A DNA stretch of 64,000 nucleotides from Xanthomonas arboricola pv. juglandis (GTDB taxonomy: Bacteria; Pseudomonadota; Gammaproteobacteria; Xanthomonadales; Xanthomonadaceae): the NCBI RefSeq assembly GCF_001013475.1, contig NZ_JZEF01000003.1, positions 62,001-126,000 of the forward strand, in the 5' to 3' direction. A program made the position numbers and the translations under genes. Under the pieces are notes generated by a model that saw only the letters and a list, made by a program, of their open reading frames with translations, did no database searches and was not told the origin of the DNA. Positions 18,388 through 28,752 of the stretch are shown here, one piece after another. Every line of letters begins with the position of its first letter. Positions within the stretch are counted from its first letter, which is position 1.

Positions 18388-21231
18388 ATGAACCTTCGCA
18401 CCTCCGCAGTGCGGCTGGGCCTGTTGCCCGCCGGTATTGCGATCGCGTTGACGCCGGCATTTGCCGTCGCGCAAGAATCGACCACCACGCTGGACCGTAT
18501 CGAGATCACCGGTTCGCGCATTCGCAGCGCCGATGTCGAGACCCAGCAGCCGATCTTGACGCTTGACCGTCAGGCACTGGAAAAGCAGGGTCTGACATCC
18601 GTCGCCGACGTGCTGCAGAACCTGACCTCCGCTGGCTCGCCGGCGATTTCGCGTGCTGATGCGTTGTCGTCGGGCGAAGACGTCGGCGGTTACTACGTCG
18701 ATCTGCGTAACCTCGGTGCGCAGCGTACGTTGGTGCTGGTGAACGGTAAGCGTCTGGGTGCATCGACCTCCGGTCTGCAGGATCTCAGCCAGATTCCGAT
18801 GTCGGCAATCGAGCGTATCGAAGTGCTGAAGGATGGCGCCTCGTCCATCTACGGCTCCGATGCCATTGCCGGTGTGGTCAACGTCATCACCCGCAAGCGT
18901 TTCGATGGCGCTGAAGCCAGCGTGCAGTTCGGCCAGTTCGGTCAGGGCGACGGCGATACCACGCAGTACTCCTTCACTGTCGGCTCGCAGGGGGAGCGCG
19001 GTGGCGTGACGTTGTCGGCTGAGTATTCCAAGCAGGATCCGGTGTTCGCCAAGAACCGCTGGTTCAGCCGCGATGGCTCGCGTGGTCCCAACTCCACCCC
19101 GAACAGCTGGAGCCCGATCAGCCAGAATGGCTCGTGGTGCAATCCGCTGCAGGTCGACTGTGCGGATCCGGACACCGCGGTGTGGCAGACCCTCAATGCT
19201 GGCGGCAACCCGAACAATCCGGCCGACTATCACCCCATCACCCCGGCCGAGTACGCCAACTCGAACCAGCAGATGATGGTGCAGACCGGTATCGAGCGGA
19301 AGTCGGTGTTTGCCAACGTCAACTATGACGTTGCCGATGCCATCACTTTCAACGCCGACATCGCCTACAACGAGCGCACGACCGACGGACAGATCGCGGG
19401 TTATCCGTACCAGTCCGGCTCGTTCGGCACGCCGCTGGAAGCCGGCAGCGCATTCAACCCGGTTGGCCAGGACGTCGATTTCCGTCGCCGTCTGTGGGAA
19501 GTGCCGCGCGCCACCGAAAACCAGCTCAAGACCCTGCGCTTCGCGCCGACCTTGAGCGGTTACTTCGATCTCGGTGGCAAGACCTGGGACTGGGACGTTG
19601 GCGCGTTGTGGAATCGCAACGAGAACACCAAGCGCAGCCGTGGCGACATGAGCCTGATCGCATCGCGTCAGGCACTGGGCCCGTCCTTCATCAACGGCCA
19701 GGGCGTTGCACAGTGCGGTACCGCTGCCAACCCGACCTCGCTGTCGGCTTGCCGTCCGTGGAATCCGTTGCTGCCGTATAACGTTGCAGGTCAGGGCTCG
19801 CTCGCCGATCCGGCGTTGCAGGAATTCCTGTTCCCCACCTTCACCGATACCGGCCTGACCAAGACCACCAGCTTCACTGCCAACCTGTCCGGTTCGATCG
19901 TTGAACTGCCGGCTGGCGACCTGGGCATTGCCGTTGGCTATGAACACCGCAAGGAAGAAGGCCGTTTCTCTCCTGACGCATTCGCGCAGTCGGGCGAGAG
20001 CACGGGCCTGGGTGCCAAGACCACGCAGGGCGAGTACTCGCTGGACGAGGTCTACCTTGAATTGAATGTGCCGCTGCTGAGCGACGTCGCATTCGCCAAG
20101 GAACTGACCTTCAACGCTGCGACGCGTTATTCGGACTACAGCAACTTCGGTGACACGCTGAACTCGAAGTTCGGCCTGACCTGGCGTCCGCTGGAAGACC
20201 TGCTGGTGCGTGCGACCTATGCGGAAGGCTTCCGCGCTCCGACCATCAGCGATCTGTACGGCGGCCTGAGCAGCAGCTTCGAGGATTACATCGATCCCTG
20301 CGGCGTCGGTGCTCCGAACAGCGTCAACGGCAATGCGGCCTGTACCAATGCTGGTGTACCGTTGGGCTACACCCAGCTCGGCCAGGGCTTCGTGCCTTGC
20401 ACGACCTACCCGTGCCAGACGCCTGACGAATTCGTCAGCGGTGCCAACCCGAACCTGAAGCCGGAAACCTCCACCAGCAAGACCGCTGGTCTGGTGTGGA
20501 GCCCGCGTTGGGTGCAGGGCCTGGATATCTCGCTGGATTGGTACCGCTACGAGATCAACGACATGATCATCGCCGATAGCGTCGACCGCATCCTGCGCGA
20601 CTGCTATGTGCTGGGCAACTCGGAGCGCTGCGCAGGCGTGACGCGTGCAGCCGACGGCCATATCTCGTCGATGACCTACGGCGTGGCCAACCTCGGCCAG
20701 ATGGAAACCGAAGGCTACGACCTGGGCGTGAAGTATCGTTTGCCGGAAACTGCAATCGGCTCTTTCACCCTGGATTGGCAGACCAGCTACGTCAGCAAGT
20801 ACGACGAAGCCGGCCAGGACAGCGCGGGCAACGCCATCATGATCGGCCGCGTTGGCGAGCCGGGTATCTTCCGCGTGCGCTCCAACGTTGGCGTGAACTG
20901 GGCGCTGGGTGATTTCGGCGTCAACTACACCCTGCGTTACTACTCGGGCATGAAGGAAAGCTGCATCACGCTGGCCGAGGGCTATTGCGATGCACCCGAC
21001 CATTTCGCCAACGGCGAATCCGATCCGCTGCGCCACACTGGTTCCAACACCTTCCACGACCTGCAGGTCAACTGGAAGGCACCGTGGGACGCAACGATCG
21101 CACTCGGCGCGAACAACGTGTTCGATCACCGCGGTCCGCTGCAGTACTCGGCACCGAACAGCAGCTTTGCCTATTACGGCGGCTTCGAAATCGGTCGCTT
21201 CGTGTACATGAAGTACACCCAGCGTTTCTGA
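18388..21231 (+). CDS. TonB-dependent outer-membrane receptor 2
   Basis: Outer-membrane importer of 947 residues, paralogous to receptor 1. The signal peptide (MNLRTSAVRLGLLPAGIAIA, then LTPAFAVAQE) precedes LDRIEITGSRIRSADVETQQ and the plug (LTLDRQALEKQGLTSVADVLQNLTSAG, then VLVNGKRLGASTSGLQDLSQIP and EVLKDGASSIYGSDAIAGVVNVITRK). The barrel ends with NVFDHRGPLQYSAPNSSF and MKYTQRF. The extracellular-loop segments contain several Cys pairs (WCNPLQVDC, PCTTYPC). An AGAG-type ribosome site precedes ATG 18388. Codon use is somewhat less GC3-biased than in the neighbouring genes, as often seen for highly expressed receptors. It probably belongs to the regulon of the adjacent AraC-type protein because of the shared 16-bp box. 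A strong terminator follows. Substrate not identifiable. Confidence 0.94.
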   Translation: MNLRTSAVRLGLLPAGIAIALTPAFAVAQESTTTLDRIEITGSRIRSADVETQQPILTLDRQALEKQGLTSVADVLQNLTSAGSPAISRADALSSGEDVGGYYVDLRNLGAQRTLVLVNGKRLGASTSGLQDLSQIPMSAIERIEVLKDGASSIYGSDAIAGVVNVITRKRFDGAEASVQFGQFGQGDGDTTQYSFTVGSQGERGGVTLSAEYSKQDPVFAKNRWFSRDGSRGPNSTPNSWSPISQNGSWCNPLQVDCADPDTAVWQTLNAGGNPNNPADYHPITPAEYANSNQQMMVQTGIERKSVFANVNYDVADAITFNADIAYNERTTDGQIAGYPYQSGSFGTPLEAGSAFNPVGQDVDFRRRLWEVPRATENQLKTLRFAPTLSGYFDLGGKTWDWDVGALWNRNENTKRSRGDMSLIASRQALGPSFINGQGVAQCGTAANPTSLSACRPWNPLLPYNVAGQGSLADPALQEFLFPTFTDTGLTKTTSFTANLSGSIVELPAGDLGIAVGYEHRKEEGRFSPDAFAQSGESTGLGAKTTQGEYSLDEVYLELNVPLLSDVAFAKELTFNAATRYSDYSNFGDTLNSKFGLTWRPLEDLLVRATYAEGFRAPTISDLYGGLSSSFEDYIDPCGVGAPNSVNGNAACTNAGVPLGYTQLGQGFVPCTTYPCQTPDEFVSGANPNLKPETSTSKTAGLVWSPRWVQGLDISLDWYRYEINDMIIADSVDRILRDCYVLGNSERCAGVTRAADGHISSMTYGVANLGQMETEGYDLGVKYRLPETAIGSFTLDWQTSYVSKYDEAGQDSAGNAIMIGRVGEPGIFRVRSNVGVNWALGDFGVNYTLRYYSGMKESCITLAEGYCDAPDHFANGESDPLRHTGSNTFHDLQVNWKAPWDATIALGANNVFDHRGPLQYSAPNSSFAYYGGFEIGRFVYMKYTQRF

Positions 21232-21255
21232 TCCATCGACGCGCTGTAACACAAG

Positions 21256-21285
21256 AGGACGGGCCGCAAGGCCCGTCCTTTTTTT
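21256..21285 (+). terminator. intrinsic terminator after receptor 2
   Basis: AGGACGGGCC pairs with GGCCCGTCCT over a GCAA loop, followed by seven T. A textbook rho-independent terminator 24 bp after the receptor stop. Confidence 0.95.
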
Positions 21286-21477
21286 ATGGTGAGGCGGATG
21301 CGATAAAGGCATCGCCGGCTTTCTTGATCGTCCGCTCGTCAAGCGACTGTGCTGACGCTCAGCCGACGCGACAGCCATCACTGATGACATCTGCGTGGAT
21401 GTGACAATCCGTGGAATGAAAGGGAAACGCCAGGCGCACTAGCTGTCTTCCCAGTGCAGCTTTGTTGCAGCACAGGC

Positions 21478-21509
21478 AAAAAAAAACGCGGCTTTCGCCG
21501 CGCTTTTTT
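21478..21509. terminator. bidirectional intrinsic terminator behind the HDOD gene
   Basis: CGCGGC/GCCGCG hairpin with a TTTC loop. It is flanked by nine A on the left and a T run on the right, so it can end transcripts from either side. For the minus-strand HDOD gene it lies 14 bp past the stop. Confidence 0.85.
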
Positions 21510-21522
21510 ACTTGCCAGCAGT

Positions 21523-22638
21523 TCAAGCCTCGGCAAGCCCCAGCAAAGTATCGGCCTGTTCGCGCCAGGTTGGCAGACGTGTGAGCACGCCAACCTTGGA
21601 CAGGTACTCTTCGTCCACGGTTTCGCCGCTGGCCAATGCGGTCGCCACATGCACCGCGCCGGTCACCCAGAAACTGCGCAGGCTGGAGCGCTGGGGGTGG
21701 CGATGGAAGGCCACCGCTTCGATGATCGGCATCGGCAGGCCCCACAGGCCGAGCAGGTACGCGCCGGCTTCGGTATGGCCCAGGCGATCGTCGCCGCCTT
21801 CCAGTGGCGGCTCGCGCTCGTCGCGCACGCCGGGCAGCAACAGGCCGATATCGGCCAGCAGCGCGGCGGTGGAGCCGAGTTCTGCGCTGGTCGGCGGCAA
21901 CACCTTGGCTGCCAGCCGCGAGGAGAGCAGGGCGCGGCGCTGCATCGCATTGCGCTCGGCTGGTGTCAGGGTCTGCACCGAGAACACTTCACTGGCCAGG
22001 ACCAGGTCGCGCAACGTGGCCACGCCCAGGCGGGTCACTGCCGTGCGCAGATCGGTGATGCTGCGGCCGCCGGAGAAGAACGCGGAATTGCACAGCTGCA
22101 GCACCTTGGCCGCAATCGCCGGATCGCCGGCAATCAGCTTGGCGATATCGGCCGCGTCGGCGCCTTCGTCTTCTTCCAGCGCATGCATCAGGCTCAGATA
22201 CAGATGCGGCGGAGACGGCAGTTTTTCGATCCGGCCGATCGCCGCGCGCAGGCGCGGGTTGCCGAGCAGATCGCGCAGTTCTTCCAGGCTGGTGATGGCT
22301 TCGAGCAGGACTTCCGGGGCCAGCGGCATCGGCAGGAAGCGGTGCGCCACGCCAATGATGCGCGCCGGCGGCGTGCGCTGACCATCCTGGGCATCGATTA
22401 GGGCGATGCGGATGGTGTCCGGGCGCAGCGTACGGATCTGCCCCAGCAACGTGGCGGACGTGAGGTCAGGCAGGACGGGGGCGACGATGACCGCATCGAA
22501 CGGCGACAACGCAGCCGCTTCGATCGCCGAATTGCCGTCGGCCACCTGCTGTACCTGCCACTGATCACCCAGATCGGCGACATAGTCGCTCAGTTCGGAC
22601 GGAAGACTGGCTTCGTCCCCAACAAACAGAATACGCAA
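21523..22638 (-). CDS. HDOD-domain protein with degenerate receiver domain
   Basis: Predicted cytoplasmic signalling protein of about 371 residues. The N-terminal ~115 residues (RILFVGDEASLPSELSDYV and FDAVIVAPVLPDLTSATLLGQIRTLRP) fold like a response-regulator receiver. The position of the phospho-accepting Asp reads Ala (VIVAP), so it is probably not phosphorylated. The HDOD domain follows (LPSPPHLYLSLMHAL, then LIAGDPAIAAKVLQLCNSAFFSGGRSITDLRTAVTRLG and the tail GLWGLPMPIIEAVAFHRHPQ). HDOD proteins are HD-related but lack its catalytic pair and usually act as regulators of c-di-GMP-linked or stress pathways. I chose a TTG start at 22638 because GGGGAAG lies at good spacing and the receiver fold begins there. 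A GTG at 22671 would add 11 residues. The exact role cannot be told from sequence. Confidence 0.82.
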   Translation of the reverse strand: MRILFVGDEASLPSELSDYVADLGDQWQVQQVADGNSAIEAAALSPFDAVIVAPVLPDLTSATLLGQIRTLRPDTIRIALIDAQDGQRTPPARIIGVAHRFLPMPLAPEVLLEAITSLEELRDLLGNPRLRAAIGRIEKLPSPPHLYLSLMHALEEDEGADAADIAKLIAGDPAIAAKVLQLCNSAFFSGGRSITDLRTAVTRLGVATLRDLVLASEVFSVQTLTPAERNAMQRRALLSSRLAAKVLPPTSAELGSTAALLADIGLLLPGVRDEREPPLEGGDDRLGHTEAGAYLLGLWGLPMPIIEAVAFHRHPQRSSLRSFWVTGAVHVATALASGETVDEEYLSKVGVLTRLPTWREQADTLLGLAEA

Positions 22639-22720
22639 GACACTTCCCCAAGAGTCACCGGTGGCAGACACCGGCCAAACGCTGTCGGCAATGTACCCAA
22701 TCTGCCGCCGGCGGTCACCG

Positions 22721-22766
22721 GGATCACGCCGGAAGCGTGATCCCGATCGCCCCGCGGTTGCGGGGC
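22721..22766 (-). terminator. tandem hairpins behind the soluble pyrophosphatase gene
   Basis: GGATCACGC/GCGTGATCC (22721-22743) and CCCCGC/GCGGGG (22750-22765) form two adjacent stems 19-60 bp past the ppa stop. Neither has a T tract, so factor-independent termination is uncertain. Confidence 0.45.
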
Positions 22767-22784
22767 TGCATCACGGTCGTTGGA

Positions 22785-23321
22785 TCAGGGTGCGTCGGAA
22801 TTATAGCGTTCCACCGACTCCACCAGGATGCGCTTGGCCTCTGCCGCGCCGCCCCAGCCATCCAGCTTGACCCACTTGCCCTTCTCCAAGTCCTTGTAAT
22901 GCTCGAAGAAATGGCCGATGCGCTCCATCCAGTGGCTGGACACCTGGTCGATATCCTCGATATGCGCGTAACCGGAGAAGATCTTCTCGATCGGCACTGC
23001 CAGGATCTTTTCGTCGCTGCCTGCCTCATCGCTCATGCGCAGCACGCCCACCGGACGGCAACGCACCACCGAACCGGGCACCAACGGCAGCGGCAGCACC
23101 ACCAGCACGTCGGCCGGGTCGCCGTCGCCGCACAGGGTGTTGGGCACATAGCCGTAGTTGCAGGGGTAACGCATCGGGGTGGACAGGATGCGGTCGACGA
23201 AGATCGCGCCGCTGGCCTTGTCCACTTCGTACTTGACCGGCTCCGAATCCTTCGGAATTTCGATGACGACGTTGATTTCTTCCGGCAGATTCTTGCCGGA
23301 GGTGACCAGTTCAAGACCCAT
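22785..23321 (-). CDS. ppa: soluble inorganic pyrophosphatase (family I)
   Basis: Mg2+-dependent cytoplasmic enzyme that hydrolyses pyrophosphate released by biosynthesis. 178 residues, the usual bacterial size. The start [23 protein letters not shown] matches family I N-termini. The signature [29 protein letters not shown] carries the metal-binding Asp residues, and [14 protein letters not shown] precedes it. GGGAG stands before the ATG, and TAGAAT at 23367-23362 could be its -10. The open frame extends upstream but without coding character. It sits next to the HDOD gene and 1.0 kb from a membrane pyrophosphatase gene, with a PPi-dependent phosphofructokinase further on. This is notable because the soluble enzyme would waste PPi that the other two could use. 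Confidence 0.97.
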   Translation of the reverse strand: MGLELVTSGKNLPEEINVVIEIPKDSEPVKYEVDKASGAIFVDRILSTPMRYPCNYGYVPNTLCGDGDPADVLVVLPLPLVPGSVVRCRPVGVLRMSDEAGSDEKILAVPIEKIFSGYAHIEDIDQVSSHWMERIGHFFEHYKDLEKGKWVKLDGWGGAAEAKRILVESVERYNSDAP

Positions 23322-23519
23322 GCGCGTAACTCCCGAGGCGTCATCTAGTGTGTGGAGCGCGATTCTACGCGTTCGGCTGTTGCGGTGCAGCGACACTGAA
23401 TGGGCAATGTTCTGACCGCCGCGTGCGGCATAGCCCGCATTCATCCCGGGAAGCTCCCCGATCGTCGCGGCCTGCGGCGCGGCGCACGCTGCAGACTCAT
23501 CCACTGCTCGGGAACTGCC

Positions 23520-24002
23520 ATGTTCAAGCCTGTGCGTTTGCTCGTTGTGCTGCTGCTCTCCGGTGCCACCCAGTTCGCCTCTGCGGCGACGCCAGCGCCG
23601 ACCTTCGTCGATGCGGTGGACTGGCCCGCCAATGGCGAAGGCTGGGAAGCCTTTGTCGATCTGGAGCAGCGGCTGGAACAGGATTTCGACAACATCTGCG
23701 GCGACACCTTTTGCGGCGGCGAGTTCAGCGACTACCAGCCGCTGCGCTTGCGTTGCTCGGTGCATCGGGTCAGCGGGGTGGTGCGCAGCTGCATCTGGAC
23801 CTTCGGTGCCAGCGAGGTCAGCGTCGATCCCAGCAGCGGGTACCTGCGTTCGGACAGTCGGGTCTGGCGCTGCACGGTACCGCTGAAGGCAGGGACGCGT
23901 CTGGACGAGATGTACCGCACCCTGGCGGTGAACAACCCGCTGTTCGAGCCGCTGCCCGGTGGGGCGCCGCCGATCTATGACGGCTTGATTGGTTGCCTCT
24001 GA
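23520..24002 (+). CDS. secreted cysteine-rich hypothetical protein
   Basis: 160 residues; family not recognised. [23 protein letters not shown] is a clear signal peptide. The mature part has six Cys ([31 protein letters not shown]), fitting disulfides in the periplasm. It has a conserved-looking block [24 protein letters not shown]. No lipobox and no further membrane helix. The start is fixed by the signal peptide. It is transcribed divergently from ppa and converges on the H+-pyrophosphatase gene. Function unknown. Confidence 0.78.
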   Translation: MFKPVRLLVVLLLSGATQFASAATPAPTFVDAVDWPANGEGWEAFVDLEQRLEQDFDNICGDTFCGGEFSDYQPLRLRCSVHRVSGVVRSCIWTFGASEVSVDPSSGYLRSDSRVWRCTVPLKAGTRLDEMYRTLAVNNPLFEPLPGGAPPIYDGLIGCL

Positions 24003-24193
24003 GGGACGTGCCACAGCGCAAGCTGTGGCGCGGTGTGCTGCCCGGTGCAGCGATTGCGTGCGGGCGCGGGGCCTGCCCCGCGTCGGCCGCTGCGAGCCGA
24101 TGCGGCACGCGGACCTCAAGGCCACAGACCTATCGCCTGCCCGTAGCGGGCCGACAAGCGGCGCAAGCCGGCGCAGGGACCGGCGCGGTGCCT

Positions 24194-24229
24194 GGGACCC
24201 GGAACGTGAGCCGGCACGTTCCGGGTCCC
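24194..24229. terminator. 15-bp perfect hairpin between convergent genes
   Basis: GGGACCCGGAACGTG (24194-24208) pairs perfectly with CACGTTCCGGGTCCC (24215-24229) across a 6-base loop. It lies between the stops at 24002 (plus) and 24276 (minus). No T tract, but its position suggests a two-way transcription barrier. The rest of 24003-24275 shows only shorter inverted GC-rich segments. Confidence 0.55.
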
Positions 24230-24275
24230 GGCTTCCATCACCTTCGATCGGCCTGCGGCTTGCGAAAAGTCGGCC

Positions 24276-26303
24276 TCAAAGCAGCGGCACCAGCAGCAGG
24301 GCCACGATGTTGATGATCTTGATCAGCGGATTGATCGCCGGCCCGGCGGTGTCCTTGTACGGGTCGCCTACCGTGTCACCGGTGATGGCGGCCTTGTGCG
24401 CCTCGCTACCCTTGCCGCCAAAGTGGCCGTCTTCGATGTACTTCTTGGCGTTGTCCCAGGCCCCGCCGCCGGTGGTCATCGAGATCGCCAGGAACAGGCC
24501 GGTCACGATCGTGCCGATCAACAAGCCGCCCAGGGCACGCGGGCCGAGCAGCAGCCCGACCACCACCGGCACCACCACCGGCAGCAGCGAGGGCAGGATC
24601 ATTTCGCGGATCGCCGAGCGGGTCAGCATGTCGACTGCGCGGTCGTATTGGGGCTTGGCGGTGCCGGCCATGATCCCGGGAATCTCGCGGAACTGGCGAC
24701 GCACTTCTTCGACCACCGCGCCTGCCGCGCGCCCCACTGCTTCCATCGCCATAGCGCCGAACAGATAAGGGATCAAGCCGCCGATCAACAAGCCGATGAT
24801 CACGCTGTGGTCGGACAGGTCGAAGGCGAAGACCTCGCCGGGATTGGCCGCCTGCAGGTTGTGCGTGTAGTCGGCAAACAGCACCAGTGCGGCCAATGCG
24901 GCCGAGCCGATCGCATAGCCCTTGGTGACCGCCTTGGTGGTGTTGCCCACCGCATCCAGCGGGTCGGTGATGTTGCGCACTTCCGGCGGCAGCTCGGCCA
25001 TCTCGGCGATGCCGCCGGCGTTGTCGGTGATGGGCCCGTACGCATCCAGCGCCACGATCATGCCCGCCATCGACAGCATTGCGGTCGCTGCGGTTGCAAT
25101 GCCGTACAAACCGCCAAAATGAAACGCGCCCCAGATTGCCGCGCACACCGCTATGACCGGCAGCGCGGTGGATTTCATCGAGACGCCCAGGCCGGCAATG
25201 ATGTTGGTGCCGTGGCCGGTGGTGCTTGCGGCGGCCACGTGCTGCACCGGCTTGTATTGGGTGCCGGTGTAGTATTCGGTGATCCAGACGATCAGGCCGG
25301 TGAGGACCAGGCCGATCAATGCGCAGGCATACAACGCCGTGGCGCCATGGATGTTGTCGCGCATCAGCGACTGGGTGATCGGCCAGTAGGCGAGTGCGGC
25401 CAATACGCCGGAAACGATCACGCCTTTATAGAGCGCGCCCATGATCGAGCCGCCCGCTTTGACCTTGACGAACGAGGCGCCCAGGATCGAAGCGATGATG
25501 GAGACACCACCCAGCACCAGCGGGTACAGCACCGCGTGCGGCCCGGTTTCGCTCAGCGTCAGACTGCCGAGCAACATCGTGGCGATCACGGTGACCGCAT
25601 AGGTTTCGAACAGATCCGCCGCCATGCCGGCGCAGTCGCCGACGTTGTCGCCCACGTTATCGGCGATCACCGCCGGGTTGCGCGGGTCGTCCTCGGGAAT
25701 GCCGGCTTCCACCTTGCCGACCAGATCGGCGCCCACATCTGCACCCTTGGTGAAAATACCGCCACCCAGGCGCGCGAAGATCGAAATCAGCGACGAGCCG
25801 AATGCCAGCCCTACCAGCGCATGCAGGTTGCGCTCCAGCGGCAGTCCCATCGCTTGCAGCACCGCGTAATAGCCTGCCACCCCGAGCAATCCCAGCCCCA
25901 CCACCAGCATGCCGGTGATGGCGCCACCACGGAACGCCACATCCATCGCAGGGCCGATGCCATGGCGTGTGGCCTCGGCCGTGCGCACGTTGGCGCGTAC
26001 CGACACGTTCATGCCGATATAGCCGGCCAGCCCCGACAGCACCGCACCGATCGCAAACCCGATGGCGGTATACCAACTCAGAAACAGCCCGACCAGGACA
26101 AACAGCACGCCGCCGGCAATCGAAATGGTGAGGTATTGCCGGTTGAGATACGCGCGTGCACCTTCCTGGATCGCGGCGGCGATCTCCTGCATGCGTGCGT
26201 TGCCGCTCGGCTGCGCGATCACCCAGCGTGCCGATACACCGCCATAGACGATTGCCAGGACCGCACACCCCAGCGCAAGTGATAACCCGTAGTGTTCCAG
26301 CAT
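24276..26303 (-). CDS. hppA: membrane-bound proton-pumping pyrophosphatase, K+-independent type
   Basis: Integral membrane pump that couples PPi hydrolysis to proton export. 675 residues with about 15-16 hydrophobic segments, starting [22 protein letters not shown]. The substrate site is intact: [56 protein letters not shown], and the C-terminal [21 protein letters not shown]. Lys457 in [10 protein letters not shown] is the residue that marks the K+-independent subfamily (K+-dependent enzymes have Ala there). Cation independence and proton transport are inferred from that residue, not shown. It forms a PPi-handling neighbourhood with ppa and the PPi-phosphofructokinase at 27339. It is divergent from the small secreted protein at 26553. 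Confidence 0.96.
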   Translation of the reverse strand: MLEHYGLSLALGCAVLAIVYGGVSARWVIAQPSGNARMQEIAAAIQEGARAYLNRQYLTISIAGGVLFVLVGLFLSWYTAIGFAIGAVLSGLAGYIGMNVSVRANVRTAEATRHGIGPAMDVAFRGGAITGMLVVGLGLLGVAGYYAVLQAMGLPLERNLHALVGLAFGSSLISIFARLGGGIFTKGADVGADLVGKVEAGIPEDDPRNPAVIADNVGDNVGDCAGMAADLFETYAVTVIATMLLGSLTLSETGPHAVLYPLVLGGVSIIASILGASFVKVKAGGSIMGALYKGVIVSGVLAALAYWPITQSLMRDNIHGATALYACALIGLVLTGLIVWITEYYTGTQYKPVQHVAAASTTGHGTNIIAGLGVSMKSTALPVIAVCAAIWGAFHFGGLYGIATAATAMLSMAGMIVALDAYGPITDNAGGIAEMAELPPEVRNITDPLDAVGNTTKAVTKGYAIGSAALAALVLFADYTHNLQAANPGEVFAFDLSDHSVIIGLLIGGLIPYLFGAMAMEAVGRAAGAVVEEVRRQFREIPGIMAGTAKPQYDRAVDMLTRSAIREMILPSLLPVVVPVVVGLLLGPRALGGLLIGTIVTGLFLAISMTTGGGAWDNAKKYIEDGHFGGKGSEAHKAAITGDTVGDPYKDTAGPAINPLIKIINIVALLLVPLL

Positions 26304-26552
26304 GACCCCTCCCAGAGAATGGATGTCGTCCGGTCGGGACGAACCAAGGGCGATGCACGCAGCGAGTGGGGTGGCGAATACGGACTCGATGGCCATGGAG
26401 GCCGTAATGCGCGTCGCGATGTTCGGGTGGCCGGATTGCGGGCGAGTATGCGCCCCGGCCTGCACCGCTGCCACCACCGCGGCTTTGGCGCGTCGTTCAG
26501 TCGCGGCATGACAGCCTGCGGCCAACGTGATCGAGCCGATCCAGGAGTGACT

Positions 26553-27077
26553 ATGTCGAACCATGCCGCATCAAAATATGCCGTGACGATCGCTGCAGTA
26601 CTGCTCAGCGCCCATGCGCTCGCTGCCGAACCGACACCCGAATTGAAACAGCGCCCGGCCGGCACCGCGCAAGCGGTCGGCGCCGTGCACACCCTGCGCC
26701 AGATTCCCGAAGCCTGTGCGCGCCTGGAAGGCGTGTTCACCGGCAATGCTGCACAGCCGTATACCTTGTCGGTGGTGCGCAGCAGTCCCACCTGCCAGCC
26801 ACGCGCCCGCTTCGTGGATTACGCCAAGGCCACGCCCAGCGTCGCATCGGGCTGGATCTACAACGACGTGATCCGCGTCCCCAGCGCGGCCTGCCCCGCG
26901 CAGCAGGCGGTGGTGCGCATCTGGCGCAAACCGGTGGATGCCAAGCCGCAGCTCGACGGGCAAGGCCAGTCGCGCATCTACCTGGAAGACGCCAAGCAAC
27001 AGGCTGCCGCCGGAAAGATTCCGCAGGTGCCGATGTTTGCTGCGCAGCAGACGATGGAAGGCAAGGCCTGTCAGTAA
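26553..27077 (+). CDS. secreted hypothetical protein
   Basis: 174 residues; family not recognised. The signal peptide ([18 protein letters not shown]) is followed by a soluble domain with four Cys (EACARL, SPTCQP, SAACPA and a C-terminal GKACQ). GGAG stands at good distance before ATG 26553. It faces away from the hppA gene and ends before a terminator-like hairpin at 27113. It resembles the secreted protein at 23520 only in size and Cys content; I see no sequence similarity. Function unknown. Confidence 0.75.
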   Translation: MSNHAASKYAVTIAAVLLSAHALAAEPTPELKQRPAGTAQAVGAVHTLRQIPEACARLEGVFTGNAAQPYTLSVVRSSPTCQPRARFVDYAKATPSVASGWIYNDVIRVPSAACPAQQAVVRIWRKPVDAKPQLDGQGQSRIYLEDAKQQAAAGKIPQVPMFAAQQTMEGKACQ

Positions 27078-27112
27078 CGCAGGCGTTCGCTTCAGTCACG
27101 CTATCGACGACA

Positions 27113-27140
27113 AACCCCGGCCAGGCCGGGGTTGTTTATA
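27113..27140 (+). terminator. intrinsic terminator after the secreted protein gene
   Basis: AACCCCGG pairs with CCGGGGTT over a 5-base loop, followed by GTTTAT, 36 bp past the stop of the gene ending at 27077. Confidence 0.7.
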
Positions 27141-27338
27141 TGACGCTTCGCAAGACCGCGATCTACCGTCGCAGCGGCGCATCCATCGATCAGTGCCGCA
27201 AAAAAACTGGACGATGAAGGTAAGCGCTGTATCGATGGCCGCATCCCGTGTCGCGGTGCATGAGCACGGAGGCAGATGTGCGAGCGGGCGTATGGGCGTG
27301 CAGTGTCCATTACCCCTTCCGATCGCCCACGCCGACGT

Positions 27339-28595
27339 TCATCCCGCCCACGTCGGCAGTTTTTTCGCCACTGCCACGTTCTTCAGCGTCACATACTTCG
27401 GCAACCCGTCGCTGCCGTAGGCCAGCGGCGCTTCGCCCTTGATCAACGGGGCGAAATAACGGCGGGCGCGCTTGGTGATGCCGAAGCCGTCCTTGCGCAG
27501 GAAGCTGGGCGGCATCTTCTTTTCGTGGTTGGCCACCTTGTGCAGCGGGGCCGGCACGATCTTCCAGCGGTACGGCGCGTCGCTGACGCGTTCGATCACC
27601 GGGATCACCGCGTTCATGCCCTTGAGTGCGTATTGCACCGCGGCCTTGCCGACCGCCTGTGCCTGTTCCCAGTCGGTCTTGGACGCCAGATGGCGCGCGG
27701 AACGCTGCAGGTAATCGGGCAGGGTCCAGTGCACCTTGTAGCCGAGTTCCTGCTTGACCTGCGCAGCGAGAAACGAGGCAACGCCGCCCAGTTGCGCATG
27801 GCCGAACGAATCGGCCGCGCCGCCGGCATCGGCGACGAAGCTGCCGTGTGCGTCCTGGATGCCTTCGCTGGCCACGACCACGCACCAGCCGACCTTTTCC
27901 ACCACCTGCTTGACCTTGGCCAGAAACGCGGCCTGGTCGTAGGCCCGCTCGGGCAGCAGGATGATCTGCGGCGCGTCGTCCGGGCCCTGGCCGGCCAGGC
28001 CTGCGGCAGCGGCCAGCCAGCCGGCGTGGCGTCCCATCGCCTCGTAGATGAAGACCTTGGTCGAGGTGTCGGCCATGGCGGCGACATCCAGTGCGGCCTC
28101 GCGCACCGACACTGCGGTGTATTTGGCCGCCGAGCCGAAGCCGGGGCAGGTATCGGTCACCGCCAGATCGTTGTCGATGGTCTTGGGCACGCCGATGCAG
28201 TGCAGCGGGTAGCCATAGGCCTTGGCCAGCTGCGAGACCTTCCAGGCGGTATCGGCCGAGTCGTTGCCGCCGTTGTAGAGGAACCAGCGCACGTCATGCG
28301 CACGCAGCACATCGAGCAGGCGCTCGTACTTGGCGCTGTCTTCTTCCAGCGATTTGAGCTTGTAGCGGCACGAGCCGAACGCGCCACCCGGGGTCTGCGC
28401 CAGTGCGGCGATCGTGGCGGCGGACTCCTTTGAGGTGTCGATCAGCTCCTCGCGCAATGCGCCCAGGATGCCGTTGCGTGCGGCCAGCACCTTGATCTTG
28501 CGTGCGCGCGCCTCGGTGATCACGCCGGCGGCGGTGGCGTTGATGACGGCAGTGACGCCGCCGGATTGGGCATATAGCAAGTTGCCAGTAGACAT
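27339..28595 (-). CDS. pfp: pyrophosphate-dependent 6-phosphofructokinase
   Basis: Cytoplasmic, reversible phosphorylation of fructose 6-phosphate with PPi as donor. 418 residues starting MSTGNLLYAQSGGVTAVINATAAG. Two donor-specific markers are visible: YNGGNDSADT (Asn111-Asp112; ATP enzymes have GGDG) and PKTIDND with Lys138 (ATP enzymes have PGTIDND). YEAMGRHAGWLAAAAGLA and the fructose-phosphate site EGIQDAHGSF are also present. Xanthomonads are known to use a PPi-type enzyme in place of an ATP-PFK. The setting next to soluble and proton-pumping pyrophosphatases suggests a local PPi economy. It is divergent from adk with 157 bp between starts. Confidence 0.96.
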   Translation of the reverse strand: MSTGNLLYAQSGGVTAVINATAAGVITEARARKIKVLAARNGILGALREELIDTSKESAATIAALAQTPGGAFGSCRYKLKSLEEDSAKYERLLDVLRAHDVRWFLYNGGNDSADTAWKVSQLAKAYGYPLHCIGVPKTIDNDLAVTDTCPGFGSAAKYTAVSVREAALDVAAMADTSTKVFIYEAMGRHAGWLAAAAGLAGQGPDDAPQIILLPERAYDQAAFLAKVKQVVEKVGWCVVVASEGIQDAHGSFVADAGGAADSFGHAQLGGVASFLAAQVKQELGYKVHWTLPDYLQRSARHLASKTDWEQAQAVGKAAVQYALKGMNAVIPVIERVSDAPYRWKIVPAPLHKVANHEKKMPPSFLRKDGFGITKRARRYFAPLIKGEAPLAYGSDGLPKYVTLKNVAVAKKLPTWAG

Positions 28596-28752
28596 AGGGG
28601 GGCGGGCTCCTCGATGGGACATGGCGCAGGGGACAGTGCCGGGACATTCCCCGGATGCGGTAAGCTGCACGACCATATGGTCAGCGCTGGCGAAGACCTG
28701 AGTCTAACGCCGCCCACCGCAACGCGTTTTTATTCGAAAGTGGAGTCCACTG

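Noticed and set aside
18355-21390. 1011-codon minus-strand frame opposite receptor 2
   Set aside because: Antisense shadow; composition typical of reverse-strand reading of a beta-barrel gene.
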